From positions 1-35,995 of the forward strand of contig JANXLW010000428.1 in assembly GCA_025354965.1 (NCBI GenBank): a stretch of DNA of 35,995 bases, written 5' to 3'. The DNA comes from Betaproteobacteria bacterium (GTDB taxonomy: Bacteria; Pseudomonadota; Gammaproteobacteria; Burkholderiales; Burkholderiaceae_C). Below are positions 1 to 9,705 of this stretch, in pieces. The notes beneath the pieces were generated by a model. That model was not told the origin of the DNA. It searched no databases and saw only the letters and a program-made list of their open reading frames with translations. The position numbers and the translations under genes were made by a program. Each line of letters begins with the position of its first letter. The first letter of the stretch is position 1.

Positions 1-527
1 TCAGCGTGGCGCAGTGGCTCCAGACAGCCGAGATTGACAAAATAGCGGAGGTGATACGTGACTATGGCGAAGAACGGTTTGCTGGCTCCATTGCAAAGGC
101 GATTGGCGCTCGCCGACAGGAACGGGGCCCAATTTCAACCACCACCGAATTGGCCCAACTCGTGGCTGACACGGTCAAAACCCGCGAGCCGGGCCAGAAC
201 CCTGCAACGCGCACATTTCAGGCTTTTCGGATTTTCATCAACGCCGAGCTTGAAGAGTTGCAACAGGCGTTAGCGTCCAGCCTCCAAGTGCTGATGCCTG
301 GTGGACGCCTGGTGGTCATCAGTTTTCACTCATTGGAAGATCGCATCGTCAAGCAGTTCATCGCCAAACACTCGCGTGATGAATATGATCGCCGCGCGCC
401 CTTTGCGGCGCCCAGGGTCATGCTGCTCAAGGCACTGTATCGCAGCAAGCCCAGCGCGGCCGAGGTGGCGGCAAATCCGCGCGCGCGCAGCGCCATCATG
501 CGCGTGGCACAGAGGACGGTGGCATGA
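1..527 (+). CDS. rsmH: 16S rRNA (cytosine-1402-N4)-methyltransferase RsmH, 3' part
   Basis: This is the C-terminal half of RsmH (MraW), the SAM-dependent enzyme that methylates N4 of C1402 in the 16S rRNA decoding centre. The frame is open to the window edge, so the GTG at base 6 used by the ORF track is not the start; the true start lies upstream. Visible family signatures are [32 protein letters not shown] and the strongly conserved [16 protein letters not shown] near the C-terminus. It is normally the first or second gene of dcw clusters, after mraZ. Its TGA overlaps an ATG (ATGA at 524) that now opens a repeat-derived leader rather than ftsL itself. The family assignment is secure; only the missing N-terminus is uncertain. 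Confidence 0.97.
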   Translation, partial: SVAQWLQTAEIDKIAEVIRDYGEERFAGSIAKAIGARRQERGPISTTTELAQLVADTVKTREPGQNPATRTFQAFRIFINAELEELQQALASSLQVLMPGGRLVVISFHSLEDRIVKQFIAKHSRDEYDRRAPFAAPRVMLLKALYRSKPSAAEVAANPRARSAIMRVAQRTVA

Positions 528-613
528 GCGGCGCCGGGCCGTCCCTAGGCGCGAAGGCCCCTCTGGGGGGCAGCGCAGTACGCGAAGCGACAAGCGTGGG
601 GGCTTCAAAATGA
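524..613 (+). CDS. 29-codon repeat-derived leader ORF between rsmH and ftsL
   Basis: A short open frame starts at the ATG overlapping the rsmH stop and ends at a TGA that itself overlaps the ftsL ATG (AAAATGA). Nearly all of it is repeat copy A, read as [20 protein letters not shown]. The same frame is read in the repeat copies inside ddl and murG. No function is claimed for the peptide. The arrangement keeps ATGA coupling on both sides, so ribosomes finishing rsmH could translate the leader and re-initiate at ftsL. It may be a passive relic of repeat insertion. Confidence 0.4.
   Translation: MSGAGPSLGAKAPLGGSAVREATSVGASK
532..603 (+). repeat. dcw repeat element, copy A (forward)
   Basis: Copy of an element of about 72 bp that begins near GCCGGGCCG and ends near CAAGCGTGGGGGC. 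It has a central hairpin (CCCC-TCTG-GGGG) and a GGCAGCGCA core, and matches copies in murD (inverted), murG and ddl and a truncated copy after ftsA. Here it separates rsmH from ftsL. Confidence 0.8.
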
Positions 614-951
614 CCAGGCTCAACCTCATGCTGTTGCTGGCCGTGCTGGCCAGTTCCTTGTACCTTGTGAATGTGCAATACGAGTCGCGTCGACTGTTCT
701 CTGATCTCGACAAAGCTCGCTCGCAAGCGCACAAACTGGAGGCAGACAACGAACGCCTGCAAGTCGAGAAGCGGGCGCAGGCCACGCCTTTGCGGGTTGA
801 GCGACTGGCCAAGGAGCAGTTGCAGATGCGCTCTACAACGCCGGCCACCACGCACTATGTGACCTATGGCGCCGACTCGTCGCCCGCTTTGGGTGCTGCG
901 ACTTCAGCAGCAACCCTGAACAGCCCCAGCGCAGCAGGGCCTGCCCCATGA
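610..951 (+). CDS. ftsL: Cell division protein FtsL
   Basis: FtsL is a bitopic inner-membrane protein of the divisome that forms the FtsQLB complex and activates FtsWI septal synthesis. The 113-residue product has a one-helix N-terminus (LMLLLAVLASSLYLV) followed by a periplasmic coiled-coil stretch (SRRLFSDLDKARSQAHKLE) and an RVERLAKEQLQM segment typical of FtsL in this order, then an Ala/Ser/Pro-rich tail. The ORF track opens at 301 in the shadow of rsmH; the ATG at 610 is chosen because [10 protein letters not shown] is the usual start and family length is about 90-120. The stop overlaps the ftsI ATG by 4 nt. A repeat element lies immediately upstream. Confidence 0.93.
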   Translation: MTRLNLMLLLAVLASSLYLVNVQYESRRLFSDLDKARSQAHKLEADNERLQVEKRAQATPLRVERLAKEQLQMRSTTPATTHYVTYGADSSPALGAATSAATLNSPSAAGPAP

Positions 952-2693
952 GCCGCAGCATCGCCTACACCTCCAGCCCCTTGCTGGCAAGTCGGACGCC
1001 AGTCTGGCGCAGCAAGTTTATTGTCGCGGCCATTGCCCTTGGGTTTGTCGGTCTTGCTGCACGCGCGGTTTACATCCAGGTGCTCGCCAACGAGTTTTTT
1101 CAAAAGCAGGGGGAGGTTCGTTTTGCAAGAACACTGGCCTTGCCGGCCAATCGTGGTCGAATTCTGGACCGCAATGGTTTGATACTGGCGTCCAGCGTAC
1201 CGGCGCCAAGTATTTGGGCCATTCCGGAAGATATTGAGCGCGACCCAGCCCGGTTGCAGCAACTCGCCACGCTGCTCGAGATGCCGCTGGTTGAACTCAA
1301 TAAACGGCTGGAAGACGAGGACAAGACTTTCGTCTGGCTGAAGCGCCAGGTCGACGATTCCGTGGCGCAACAGATCATGGCGCTGGAGCTCAAGGGTGTT
1401 TATCAACGCAAGGAGTACAAGCGCCAGTACCCGGAGGGTGAGGCGGCCGCCCACGTGGTTGGCTTCACCGACGTGGAAGATATCGGCCAGGAAGGCATTG
1501 AACTCGCGTTCAACAAAGATCTTGCCGGGCACAATGGATCGCGCCGGGTCATCAAGGACCGGCTGGGGCGCGTGGTGGAGGATGTTGGTGAACAGATTGC
1601 GCCGGTGGACGGACCTGATCTGCAGCTCAGCGTTGACAGCAAGGTACAGTTTTTTGCCTACCAGAAATTGCGCGATGCCGTGCAGTTGTACAAGGCCAGG
1701 GCGGGCAGTGTGGTGGTGCTGGATGTCGTGACCGGTGAAGTACTGGCGCTGGCCAATTACCCCAGCTACTCCCCGGCCAAACGGCTAAACCTGAGCGGCG
1801 CACAGTTGCGTAACCGGGCCTTGACTGATACCTTTGAACCTGGCTCCGTGATGAAGCCGTTCACCATTGGCCTGGGTCTGGAGACCGGTCGTGTCACGCC
1901 GCAGACCTTGATCGACACCGGTGCCGGCAGGCTCACCATTACCGGCTCCACCATTTCAGACTCGCATCCCAATGGTGTGTTGACGGTCGAAGGCGTGATT
2001 CAGAAGTCCAGCAATATTGGCACCACCAAGATTGCGATGCAGATGCAGCCGCGTGAAATGTGGGAGCTGTTTTCACAAGCCGGCTTCGGGCAAAAGCCGC
2101 AGATCAGTTTCCCCGGTGCTGTGTCGGGCCGGCTGCGTCCTTACAAGACCTGGCGACCGATCGAGCAAGCAACCATGTCGTACGGCTACGGTCTGTCAGC
2201 ATCGCTGTTCCAAATGGCCCGCTCCTACACCGTATTTTCAAACGACGGTCAGATCATTCCGCTCACCATGCTCAAGAGCAGCCAACCTGCGGTGGGTGTT
2301 TCGGTACTGTCGGCGCGTACTGCTGGTCAGGTTCGCAAGATGCTGCAGATGGCGGCTGGTCCGGGTGGCACCGGGCAAAAAGCGCAGACCATCGGTTACT
2401 CGGTAGGTGGCAAATCCGGCACCGCCTACAAGCAGTTCGGCAAGGGCTACGGCAGCACCGGCAATCGTAAATACCGGGGCTGGTTTGTCGGCATGGCGCC
2501 GATCGAAAAGCCGCGTGTCATTGTTGCGGTAATGATTGATGAGCCGAGTGCCGGCCAATATTACGGTGGTGCCGTGGCGGCGCCGGTGTTCAGCGAAGTG
2601 GTGCAGCAGACTTTGCGCATGATGGGGGTGCAACCTGACATGACGGTCAAGCCGCAAATCGTGGCCAAAGCGGAAGAAGAAGAGAGCTTTTAA
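948..2693 (+). CDS. ftsI: Septal peptidoglycan transpeptidase FtsI (PBP3)
   Basis: Class B penicillin-binding protein that cross-links peptidoglycan at the septum with FtsW. The 581-residue product has a cytoplasmic N-terminus, one membrane helix around residues 24-45 (FIVAAIALGFVGLAARAVYI), a PBP dimerisation region containing ANRGRILDRNG, and a transpeptidase domain with all three penicillin-binding motifs in order: SxxK in EPGSVMKPF, SxN in QKSSNIG, and K[ST]G in GGKSGTAYK. Length is normal for the family. The ATG overlaps the ftsL stop, and the TAA overlaps the murE ATG (TAATG), consistent with a translationally coupled operon. Nothing appears truncated. Confidence 0.98.
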   Translation: MSRSIAYTSSPLLASRTPVWRSKFIVAAIALGFVGLAARAVYIQVLANEFFQKQGEVRFARTLALPANRGRILDRNGLILASSVPAPSIWAIPEDIERDPARLQQLATLLEMPLVELNKRLEDEDKTFVWLKRQVDDSVAQQIMALELKGVYQRKEYKRQYPEGEAAAHVVGFTDVEDIGQEGIELAFNKDLAGHNGSRRVIKDRLGRVVEDVGEQIAPVDGPDLQLSVDSKVQFFAYQKLRDAVQLYKARAGSVVVLDVVTGEVLALANYPSYSPAKRLNLSGAQLRNRALTDTFEPGSVMKPFTIGLGLETGRVTPQTLIDTGAGRLTITGSTISDSHPNGVLTVEGVIQKSSNIGTTKIAMQMQPREMWELFSQAGFGQKPQISFPGAVSGRLRPYKTWRPIEQATMSYGYGLSASLFQMARSYTVFSNDGQIIPLTMLKSSQPAVGVSVLSARTAGQVRKMLQMAAGPGGTGQKAQTIGYSVGGKSGTAYKQFGKGYGSTGNRKYRGWFVGMAPIEKPRVIVAVMIDEPSAGQYYGGAVAAPVFSEVVQQTLRMMGVQPDMTVKPQIVAKAEEEESF

Positions 2694-4228
2694 TGCTTGA
2701 ATTGCGCACACCCATCGAGGCCGCCAGCTGGTTGCGAAAGCGTGTCACCGGGACGATTCATGCCGACAGCCGTCAGGTACAAGCCGGCGATGGCTTGATG
2801 GCCTGGCCAGGCGTTGCAAACGACGCGCGGCAGTATGTGGCAGCAACTTTGGCGGATGGTGCGGCGGCCTGTCTGGTAGAAATGGAAGGTGCCGAGCACT
2901 ATGCATTCCACGGTGAGAATGTGGCCGGTTTCCACCAACTCAAGGCGGCAAGCGGACCGATTGCGGCGGCCTACTTCGAGCAACCGACGCAACAGCTTGA
3001 TGTGATGGCGGTGACCGGCACCAACGGCAAAACGTCCACCGCCTGGTGGTTGGCGCAAGCACTTTCAAATCTGCAGCAGGTTGTGCCCATTCCATGTGCG
3101 GTAGTCGGCACTTTGGGTACTGGTAGACCGCCCGCTGTCGTCGCAACCGGCTTGACGACGCCCGATGCGGTACTGTTGCAAAAGACTTTCAGGCGTTTTG
3201 TCGACGACGGAATACAAGCGTGTGCGGTTGAGGCGTCCTCGATAGGTCTCGAAGAGCGCCGTCTGGACGGCACTCACGTGAGGACCGCGATATTCACCAA
3301 TCTGACGCAAGACCACCTTGACTATCACGGCACGATGGAAGCCTATTGGCACAGCAAGGCAAGGTTGTTTCAGTGGCCTGGTTTGCAATCGGTAGTGATA
3401 AATATTGACGACCCGCAGGGCGCCGCGCTAGCCGTCACGTTGCGGGGCAAAGTGCCTGATGTATGGACTATTTCCTGTACCGGTGCCGCACGTCTGCAGG
3501 CACTTGATATTCGCTACAACCAGCGCGGCTTGCATTTCAGTGTGGTGGAGACAAACGGGCTGGCTGACGCGACCGGTAGCGCAAACTATGGACTGCAAAC
3601 TGCCTTGATTGGGCGCTACAACGTTTCCAACCTGTTGGGTGTGATGGCGGCGATGCGTTCCATCGGTGTGCCGTTGGCCGCTGCCGTCGAGTCGTGTGCC
3701 AAGCTGACTGCGGTGCCCGGTCGCATGCAGTGTGTCGGCGAGTCGGGGCAGCCGCTGGCCGCAGTGGACTACGCGCACACACCCGACGCATTGGGCAAAG
3801 CACTGGAAGCGTTGCGTTCCCTTTGTCGTCAGCGCGGTGGGCAACTGTGGTGCGTGTTCGGTTGTGGTGGTGACCGCGATGCGACCAAACGACCGCTGAT
3901 GGGTGCAATTGCCGCACGGCACGCCGACCGTCTGGTTGTGACCAGCGACAACCCACGCAGCGAAAAGCCCGAGACCATCATCAGTCAGATCTTGCTGGGC
4001 TTGACCGGCCATGCATCGACTATCGTCGAACCGGACCGTGCGCAAGCCATCCGTCAGGCCATCGCTGAAGCTGGCGCCAACGATGTGCTGCTGATCGCCG
4101 GCAAAGGGCATGAGGACTATCAGGAGTTGGCTGGCCAGCGTGTCCCATTTTCAGATCTGGATCATGTGCGTCGCGCATTGAGCGCCTGGGTCGCGCCGGC
4201 CAACCCACTGGGAACCGGCAATGAATGA
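2693..4228 (+). CDS. murE: UDP-MurNAc-L-Ala-D-Glu:meso-diaminopimelate ligase MurE
   Basis: Cytoplasmic Mur ligase that adds the third stem residue to UDP-MurNAc-dipeptide with ATP. The 511-residue protein shows the N-terminal HADSRQVQAGD uridine-binding region, the P-loop TGTNGKTSTAWW, the central EASSIGL and TNLTQDHLDYHGTMEAYW segments, and the C-terminal DNPRSEKP motif, which in characterised MurE enzymes selects meso-diaminopimelate rather than lysine. It starts inside the ftsI stop and overlaps murF by 8 nt. Length is normal. The meso-DAP preference is inferred from the DNPR motif. Confidence 0.97.
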   Translation: MLELRTPIEAASWLRKRVTGTIHADSRQVQAGDGLMAWPGVANDARQYVAATLADGAAACLVEMEGAEHYAFHGENVAGFHQLKAASGPIAAAYFEQPTQQLDVMAVTGTNGKTSTAWWLAQALSNLQQVVPIPCAVVGTLGTGRPPAVVATGLTTPDAVLLQKTFRRFVDDGIQACAVEASSIGLEERRLDGTHVRTAIFTNLTQDHLDYHGTMEAYWHSKARLFQWPGLQSVVINIDDPQGAALAVTLRGKVPDVWTISCTGAARLQALDIRYNQRGLHFSVVETNGLADATGSANYGLQTALIGRYNVSNLLGVMAAMRSIGVPLAAAVESCAKLTAVPGRMQCVGESGQPLAAVDYAHTPDALGKALEALRSLCRQRGGQLWCVFGCGGDRDATKRPLMGAIAARHADRLVVTSDNPRSEKPETIISQILLGLTGHASTIVEPDRAQAIRQAIAEAGANDVLLIAGKGHEDYQELAGQRVPFSDLDHVRRALSAWVAPANPLGTGNE

Positions 4229-5645
4229 GATGCTGACCCTGCAACAAGTCATGCCATGGCTGGACAATGCGCGCCTGCTGGGCAATGGGCAGGTTGCTTT
4301 CAAGCGCGTTCACAGCGACACCCGCACCATTGAGCCGGGTGATCTGTTCGTGGCGTTGCGCGGAGAGCGTTTTGATGCCAATGATTTTCTGCTCGAGGCC
4401 AAAACCCAAGGTGCGGTTGCTGCTCTGTGCCAAGGTGAAGCAGATGGCCGTCTGAGCGCCGCAGGCCTTCCCGGTTTGATCGTAACGGATGCCAAACTGG
4501 CGCTGGCAGCGCTGGCAACCCACTGGCGCGCACGGTTCAAGCTGCCCCTGATTGCAGTCACCGGCAGCAACGGCAAGACGACGGTCACGCAGATGATTGC
4601 CGCGATTTTGCGAGCCTTCAAGCCGAAGGCATTTCTTGCAACACTGGGCAACCTCAACAACGATATCGGGGTTCCCCTGACGGTGCTGCGCTTGCGCAGC
4701 GACACCGAAGTGGCAGTGATGGAGCTGGGCATGAATCATCCGGGCGAAATCGCAAGCCTGGCCACCATTGTCAAGCCGACTGTTGCGCTGGTAAATAACG
4801 CGCAGCGCGAGCATCTGGAGTTCATGACAACCGTGGAAGCAGTGGCGCAGGAAAACGGCTCCGTCATCAATGCACTGGCAGGCAACGGTGTGGCGGTGTT
4901 TCCGTCAGACGATCGCTACAGCCCGTTGTGGTCGGTGACAGCGGCGCAGCGCGCGGTATTGCGGTTCTGCGTTACCGACGAGGCTGCAAGCGAGGTGGAC
5001 ATCCGTTGCACCGCAGCGTTATGGTCCGGTGCGGCCTGGCAGGTGACGCTGAATACCCCGGTCGGAGTGTTGCGCTATGCCTTGCACATAGCCGGCTTGC
5101 ACAACGTCAAAAACTCGGCAGCTGCTGCTGCCTGCGCGTTGGCAGCGGGTGTCCCGTTGCAGGCCATTGCGCAAGGGTTGTCGGAGTTTCGGCCGGTCAA
5201 GGGACGCTCGCGCGCGCTGCTGGTCAAGTGCGGTGATCGCAACATCACGCTGGTGGACGACAGTTACAACGCGAATCCCGATTCGGTTCGCGCCGCCATT
5301 GAAGTGTTGGCGACGCTACCCCGGCCGCGGCTGCTGGTGCTGGGCGACATGGGTGAGGTAGGTGATCAAGGACCGCAGTTTCACGCAGAGGCCGGCGCGC
5401 TGGCTCGAACTCTCGGAGTTGACTCTTTATTTACTTTGGGCGACTTGTCTGCCACTGCCTCGGCAAGCTTCGGCACAGGCCGTCATTTTGGTGATATTCA
5501 ATCGCTGCAGGCGGCTGTTTTGTCAGAGCTTGCACAACTCGGCAGCGTGTTGGTTAAAGGTTCACGTTTCATGAAGATGGAGCGCATGGTCGAAGCAATT
5601 GCCGCCGCAACTCAAATCGAGAGGGATAAAACACATGCAGTTTAG
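4221..5645 (+). CDS. murF: UDP-MurNAc-tripeptide:D-Ala-D-Ala ligase MurF
   Basis: Last cytoplasmic Mur ligase, adding the D-Ala-D-Ala dipeptide to complete the UDP-MurNAc-pentapeptide. The 474-residue product has the N-terminal SDTRTIEPGDLFVALRGERF motif, the P-loop TGSNGKTTVTQM, a central ELGMNHPGEI segment, and the C-terminal DDSYNANPDSVRAAIE signature found in MurF. The ATG at 4221 lies within murE, suggesting coupling. It is followed after 21 nt by mraY. It is a full-length and ordinary family member. Confidence 0.97.
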   Translation: MNEMLTLQQVMPWLDNARLLGNGQVAFKRVHSDTRTIEPGDLFVALRGERFDANDFLLEAKTQGAVAALCQGEADGRLSAAGLPGLIVTDAKLALAALATHWRARFKLPLIAVTGSNGKTTVTQMIAAILRAFKPKAFLATLGNLNNDIGVPLTVLRLRSDTEVAVMELGMNHPGEIASLATIVKPTVALVNNAQREHLEFMTTVEAVAQENGSVINALAGNGVAVFPSDDRYSPLWSVTAAQRAVLRFCVTDEAASEVDIRCTAALWSGAAWQVTLNTPVGVLRYALHIAGLHNVKNSAAAAACALAAGVPLQAIAQGLSEFRPVKGRSRALLVKCGDRNITLVDDSYNANPDSVRAAIEVLATLPRPRLLVLGDMGEVGDQGPQFHAEAGALARTLGVDSLFTLGDLSATASASFGTGRHFGDIQSLQAAVLSELAQLGSVLVKGSRFMKMERMVEAIAAATQIERDKTHAV

Positions 5646-5666
5646 TGTCAATATCGGAGGTTCACA

Positions 5667-6845
5667 GTGCTCTTGAGTCTTGCCCAGTGGCTGCAGTCGC
5701 TGTCATCTGAATTCGGATTTTTCCGGGTCTTCCAGTACTTGACTTTCCGCGCCGTCATGGCGGCCCTGACGGCGCTTTTAATGGGTTTGGTGGCAGGACC
5801 TTTTGTCATTCGTCGTCTGACCGAGCTCAAGATTGGCCAACCTATTCGGGGTTATGGCATGGAATCTCACTTCAGCAAGAGCGGCACGCCGACCATGGGC
5901 GGCGTCCTGATTTTGCTGTGCATCGCGGTCGCCACGCTGTTGTGGGCCGATCTGAGCAACCGCTTTGTCTGGATCGTGTTGCTGGTGACGCTGGGTTTTG
6001 GTGCTATTGGTTGGGCCGATGACTGGCGCAAAGTGGTGCATAAAAATCCCGAAGGCATGGCGTCAGTTGAAAAGTACCTTTGGCAATCCCTGATCGGTCT
6101 GGTGGCTGCGCTGTATCTGGTGTTCAGCATTTCGGAGAGTTCCAATTTGCGGGTGCTGGAGCTGTTTTTCAAATGGGTGCAGTCGGGCTTTGACTTGAAC
6201 CTGCCGCCCAAAGCCGGCCTGTTGCTGCCTTTCTTCAAGGAGGTTAGTTATCCGCTGGGCGTGCTGGGTTTTGTCGTCCTGACCTACCTGGTGATTGTGG
6301 GCTCCAGCAATGCCGTCAACCTGACCGATGGCCTGGATGGATTGGCCATCATGCCGGTGGTACTGGTCGGCTCATGCTTGGGAATATTTGCCTACGTGAC
6401 AGGTAGTGCAGTCTATTCAAAATACCTGTTTTTCCCGCACATCCCGGGTTCCGGTGAACTGCTGATCTTTTGCTCCGCCATGGCCGGCGCCGGTCTTGCG
6501 TTTCTGTGGTTCAACACCTATCCAGCTCAGGTCTTCATGGGCGATGTCGGCGCCTTGGCTCTGGGGGCTGCGTTGGGCACTATCGCAGTGATCGTGCGCC
6601 AGGAAATTGTGCTGGCCATCATGGGCGGCATCTTTGTGGTGGAGGCGCTGTCGGTCATGCTGCAAGTGACTTACTTCAAATTTACCAAGAAGCAATATGG
6701 TGCGGGCCGGCGTATTTTGAAGATGGCCCCGTTGCACCATCATTTCGAGAAAAGTGGTTGGCAGGAGACACAGGTGGTGGTTCGTTTCTGGATCATCACC
6801 ATGCTGTTGTGCCTGGTCGGACTGTCCACACTGAAGCTGAGATGA
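5667..6845 (+). CDS. mraY: Phospho-MurNAc-pentapeptide translocase MraY
   Basis: Polytopic inner-membrane enzyme that transfers phospho-MurNAc-pentapeptide to undecaprenyl phosphate, making lipid I. The 392-residue product is largely hydrophobic with about ten membrane helices and carries the family motifs [38 protein letters not shown] and the HHH motif in [12 protein letters not shown]. The start is a GTG at 5667; a clear CGGAGG ribosome binding site 6 nt upstream supports it, and the resulting N-terminus MLLSLAQWL is typical of the order. The stop overlaps the murD ATG. Confidence 0.97.
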   Translation: MLLSLAQWLQSLSSEFGFFRVFQYLTFRAVMAALTALLMGLVAGPFVIRRLTELKIGQPIRGYGMESHFSKSGTPTMGGVLILLCIAVATLLWADLSNRFVWIVLLVTLGFGAIGWADDWRKVVHKNPEGMASVEKYLWQSLIGLVAALYLVFSISESSNLRVLELFFKWVQSGFDLNLPPKAGLLLPFFKEVSYPLGVLGFVVLTYLVIVGSSNAVNLTDGLDGLAIMPVVLVGSCLGIFAYVTGSAVYSKYLFFPHIPGSGELLIFCSAMAGAGLAFLWFNTYPAQVFMGDVGALALGAALGTIAVIVRQEIVLAIMGGIFVVEALSVMLQVTYFKFTKKQYGAGRRILKMAPLHHHFEKSGWQETQVVVRFWIITMLLCLVGLSTLKLR

Positions 6846-8452
6846 AAATACTCACCCCCAAGCTTGCCACTTTGTGTGCTGCGCTGCCCCCCGAGGGAGC
6901 TGTGCCAGGCTTGGGGCGGCCCGGCGCTGGCACGACGTCCACTCTGAAAGACCAGCACGTTCTTATTCTGGGCCTGGGGCTGTCCGGTCTGGCAATGGCG
7001 CGATGGTGCGCGCGCTGCGGCGCCCGGGTGACGGTGGCGGATACCCGGGCTGCCCCACCGCAGTTGGCAGCTTTGCGCCTGCATGTGCCGGGTGCCCGTT
7101 TTGTCAGCACACCCTTTGAAGCATCATTGTTGCTGGGCGCGGAGTTGAGTAGGGTACTCAAGAGCCCCGGTCTGACACCGCAGGAAGTCGCTGTCGTTTA
7201 CCAGGCCGCCCGCGCCAGCGGGATAAAAACTTCAGGCGAACTGGGTCTTTTTGCACAAGCGCTGGCCGACCTGAAGTCAACCCGCGACTACGATCCGAAA
7301 GTACTGGCGGTAACCGGCACCAATGGCAAGACCACGGTGACTTCGCTTACCGGGCAATTGGTCAACCGAGCCGGTAAAACAGTGGCAGTGGCGGGCAATA
7401 TTGGCCCGACTTTACTTGACACCTTGTCTGAACGTCTGGACGCCGATGCGCTGCCTCAAGTGTGGGTTATCGAGTTGTCAAGCTTCCAACTCGACGGCGA
7501 AACAGCGTTCGAGGCGAGCGCCGCCACCGTGCTCAACATCACGCAAGACCATCTGGACTGGCATGGCTCGATGCTGGATTACACCGGCGCCAAGGCCAAC
7601 GTTTTTGGCCGACACGCGCTGATGGTGCTCAATCGCGATGACCCCGCCGTGATGACGATGCTGGTGCAACCGGTGCGCGTCAAGCTGCAGCGTCCCAACC
7701 ATCGACGTCATGTCACTTTCGGCGGCGATATGCCGTTGCGTGCTGGCGACTTTGGCATCGAGCAGGTCAATGGCATGGCGTGGCTGGTGCGTGCGCTGGC
7801 TGCGGATGAGACGCTAAAAAATCGCAAGGGTAGCGAGCCCGAGTTGTTCGTCCAGCGTTTGATGCCGGTTGACGCTTTACGCATTCGGGGTCGGCACAAC
7901 GCGCTCAATGCGCTGGCGGCCCTGGCGCTGGCCTCGGCAGCAGATTGTTCATTGGGCTCCATTCTCTACGGACTGCGTGAATACCGGGGTGAACGGCATC
8001 GGGTTCAGTCCATTGGCATCTTCAATGCGGTGGAGTTTTTTGACGACAGCAAAGGCACCAATGTGGGTGCCACTGTGGCTGCTATAAATGGTCTGGGTGG
8101 CGACCGCAAAGTCATCGTCATCCTCGGTGGCGAAGGCAAAGGGCAAGACTTTTCACCGCTGGTCGAGCCGGTGTCACGCAACGCCCGAACCGTGGTGCTG
8201 ATCGGGCGCGACGCGCCGAAAATTCGGGTTGCCCTGCAAGCCAGTGGCGTCACGCTGGTGGACGCTGCTTCGATGGTGCAGGCAGTGGCGCTGGCGGTTG
8301 GACATGCCCACGCGGGGGACGCAATTCTTATGTCGCCGGCTTGCGCCAGCTTCGATATGTTTGACAACTATGAGCATCGCGCCCAGGTTTTTATAGAAGC
8401 AGTGAAAGAAATTGCCAGCGCGGCCGGTGTCGAGATGGAGGGCGCCTTGTGA
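6842..8452 (+). CDS. murD: UDP-MurNAc-L-alanine:D-glutamate ligase MurD with repeat-encoded N-terminus
   Basis: Cytoplasmic Mur ligase adding D-glutamate to UDP-MurNAc-L-Ala. The ORF track opens at 6470 inside mraY; the ATG at 6842 overlapping the mraY stop is chosen, giving 536 residues. The usual MurD beginning ([19 protein letters not shown]) appears only at about residue 36. Before it lies [20 protein letters not shown], translated from an inverted copy of the repeat seen elsewhere in the cluster. Downstream the P-loop [33 protein letters not shown] and [11 protein letters not shown] motifs are intact. Translation could start later, but no well-placed ribosome binding site was found after the repeat. 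Confidence 0.95.
   Translation: MKILTPKLATLCAALPPEGAVPGLGRPGAGTTSTLKDQHVLILGLGLSGLAMARWCARCGARVTVADTRAAPPQLAALRLHVPGARFVSTPFEASLLLGAELSRVLKSPGLTPQEVAVVYQAARASGIKTSGELGLFAQALADLKSTRDYDPKVLAVTGTNGKTTVTSLTGQLVNRAGKTVAVAGNIGPTLLDTLSERLDADALPQVWVIELSSFQLDGETAFEASAATVLNITQDHLDWHGSMLDYTGAKANVFGRHALMVLNRDDPAVMTMLVQPVRVKLQRPNHRRHVTFGGDMPLRAGDFGIEQVNGMAWLVRALAADETLKNRKGSEPELFVQRLMPVDALRIRGRHNALNALAALALASAADCSLGSILYGLREYRGERHRVQSIGIFNAVEFFDDSKGTNVGATVAAINGLGGDRKVIVILGGEGKGQDFSPLVEPVSRNARTVVLIGRDAPKIRVALQASGVTLVDAASMVQAVALAVGHAHAGDAILMSPACASFDMFDNYEHRAQVFIEAVKEIASAAGVEMEGAL
6854..6926 (-). repeat. dcw repeat element, copy B (inverted, inside murD)
   Basis: Inverted copy. Its reverse complement starts GCCGGGCCGCCCCAAGC and ends AAGTGGCAAGCTTGGGGG, closely matching copy C in murG. 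It lies in frame between the third or fourth codon of murD and the first conserved MurD residues, adding about 25 residues. Confidence 0.82.
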
Positions 8453-9705
8453 GCACCTTGCTGGCAAGCCTGCGCGGCTGGTTTGGACTTTTGGCAGGGC
8501 CTGCCCTCGATGTTCTGCCGGTGCGCCTGGGAACCACCCGACTGGCCGCTACTGGCAGCGCGCCGACACGGGTTCTGGGTTTTGATCAGGCGCTGGTTTG
8601 GGTCACAGTTGCGTTGCTGGCATGGGGCTTGGTCATGGTTTATTCGGCGTCGATTGCGATGCCGGAGAATCCGAGGTTTGCCAAATACACGCACAGCTAT
8701 TTTCTGCTGCGTCACCTGATGTGGTTGGCCCTGTCATTTGTTGCCGCATTGCTGGCCTTTCAGGTTCCGGTGGCGACCTGGGAGAAAGCGGCACCGATGC
8801 TTTTTGTCGCGTCGCTGATTCTGTTGGGCGCGGTATTGATTCCCTATATCGGCAAGGTGGTTTATGGTGCGCGGCGCTGGATCGCCATCGGCCCGCTTGG
8901 ATTTCAGCCGTCCGAGTTGGCCAAGTTCACCGTGCTGCTGTATGCGGCTGACTACATGGTGCGCAAGATGGAAGTCAAAGAGCGCTTTTTCCGTGCCGTG
9001 TTGCCGATGGGCGCGGCGGTGGCGGTGGTAGGCATATTGCTGTTGCTGGAGCCCGATATGGGCGCCTTTATGGTGATTGCTGTGATTGCCATGGGAATAT
9101 TGTTTCTGGGCGGTGTCAATGCCCGCATGTTCTTTCTGATTGCTACGGTGTTGATGGTGGCCTTCGCCCTGATGATCGCCACCAGCGAATGGCGACGTGA
9201 GCGAATTTTTGCCTATCTCGATCCCTGGAGCGAAAAAAATGCACTGGCCAAAGGCTATCAACTTACCCACTCCCTGATCGCCATTGGGCGGGGTGAAATT
9301 TTTGGCGTTGGCCTGGGCGGCAGTGTCGAGAAACTGCACTGGCTGCCAGAAGCGCACACAGATTTCCTGCTGGCCGTCATCGGCGAGGAGTTTGGACTGG
9401 TTGGCGTTATCTGCGTCATTGGCCTGTTCCTCTGGCTGACCCGGCGCATGATGCACATCGGTCGACAAGCGATTGCACTGGACCGCGTGTTTGCCGGGTT
9501 GGTGGCGCAGGGCGTGGGTATCTGGATGGGGTTTCAAGCCTTTATCAACATGGGTGTGAACCTGGGTGCCTTACCGACCAAGGGACTGACCTTGCCGCTG
9601 ATGAGCTATGGTGGTTCCGCCATTCTGGTTAACCTGGTGGCCCTTGCCGTGGTGCTGCGCATCGACCATGAAAACCGGTTGCTGATGCACGGAGGGCGTG
9701 TATGA
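8449..9705 (+). CDS. ftsW: Septal peptidoglycan glycosyltransferase FtsW
   Basis: SEDS-family polymerase that, with FtsI, makes septal glycan strands from lipid II. The 418-residue product has an N-terminal cytoplasmic segment of about 45 residues and then around ten membrane helices. SEDS signatures include [38 protein letters not shown] (with the conserved acidic residue), [19 protein letters not shown] and [15 protein letters not shown]. The start is a GTG overlapping the murD stop (GTGA). The stop overlaps the murG ATG. RodA is an alternative SEDS name, but the dcw position between murD and murG supports FtsW. Confidence 0.97.
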   Translation: MSTLLASLRGWFGLLAGPALDVLPVRLGTTRLAATGSAPTRVLGFDQALVWVTVALLAWGLVMVYSASIAMPENPRFAKYTHSYFLLRHLMWLALSFVAALLAFQVPVATWEKAAPMLFVASLILLGAVLIPYIGKVVYGARRWIAIGPLGFQPSELAKFTVLLYAADYMVRKMEVKERFFRAVLPMGAAVAVVGILLLLEPDMGAFMVIAVIAMGILFLGGVNARMFFLIATVLMVAFALMIATSEWRRERIFAYLDPWSEKNALAKGYQLTHSLIAIGRGEIFGVGLGGSVEKLHWLPEAHTDFLLAVIGEEFGLVGVICVIGLFLWLTRRMMHIGRQAIALDRVFAGLVAQGVGIWMGFQAFINMGVNLGALPTKGLTLPLMSYGGSAILVNLVALAVVLRIDHENRLLMHGGRV

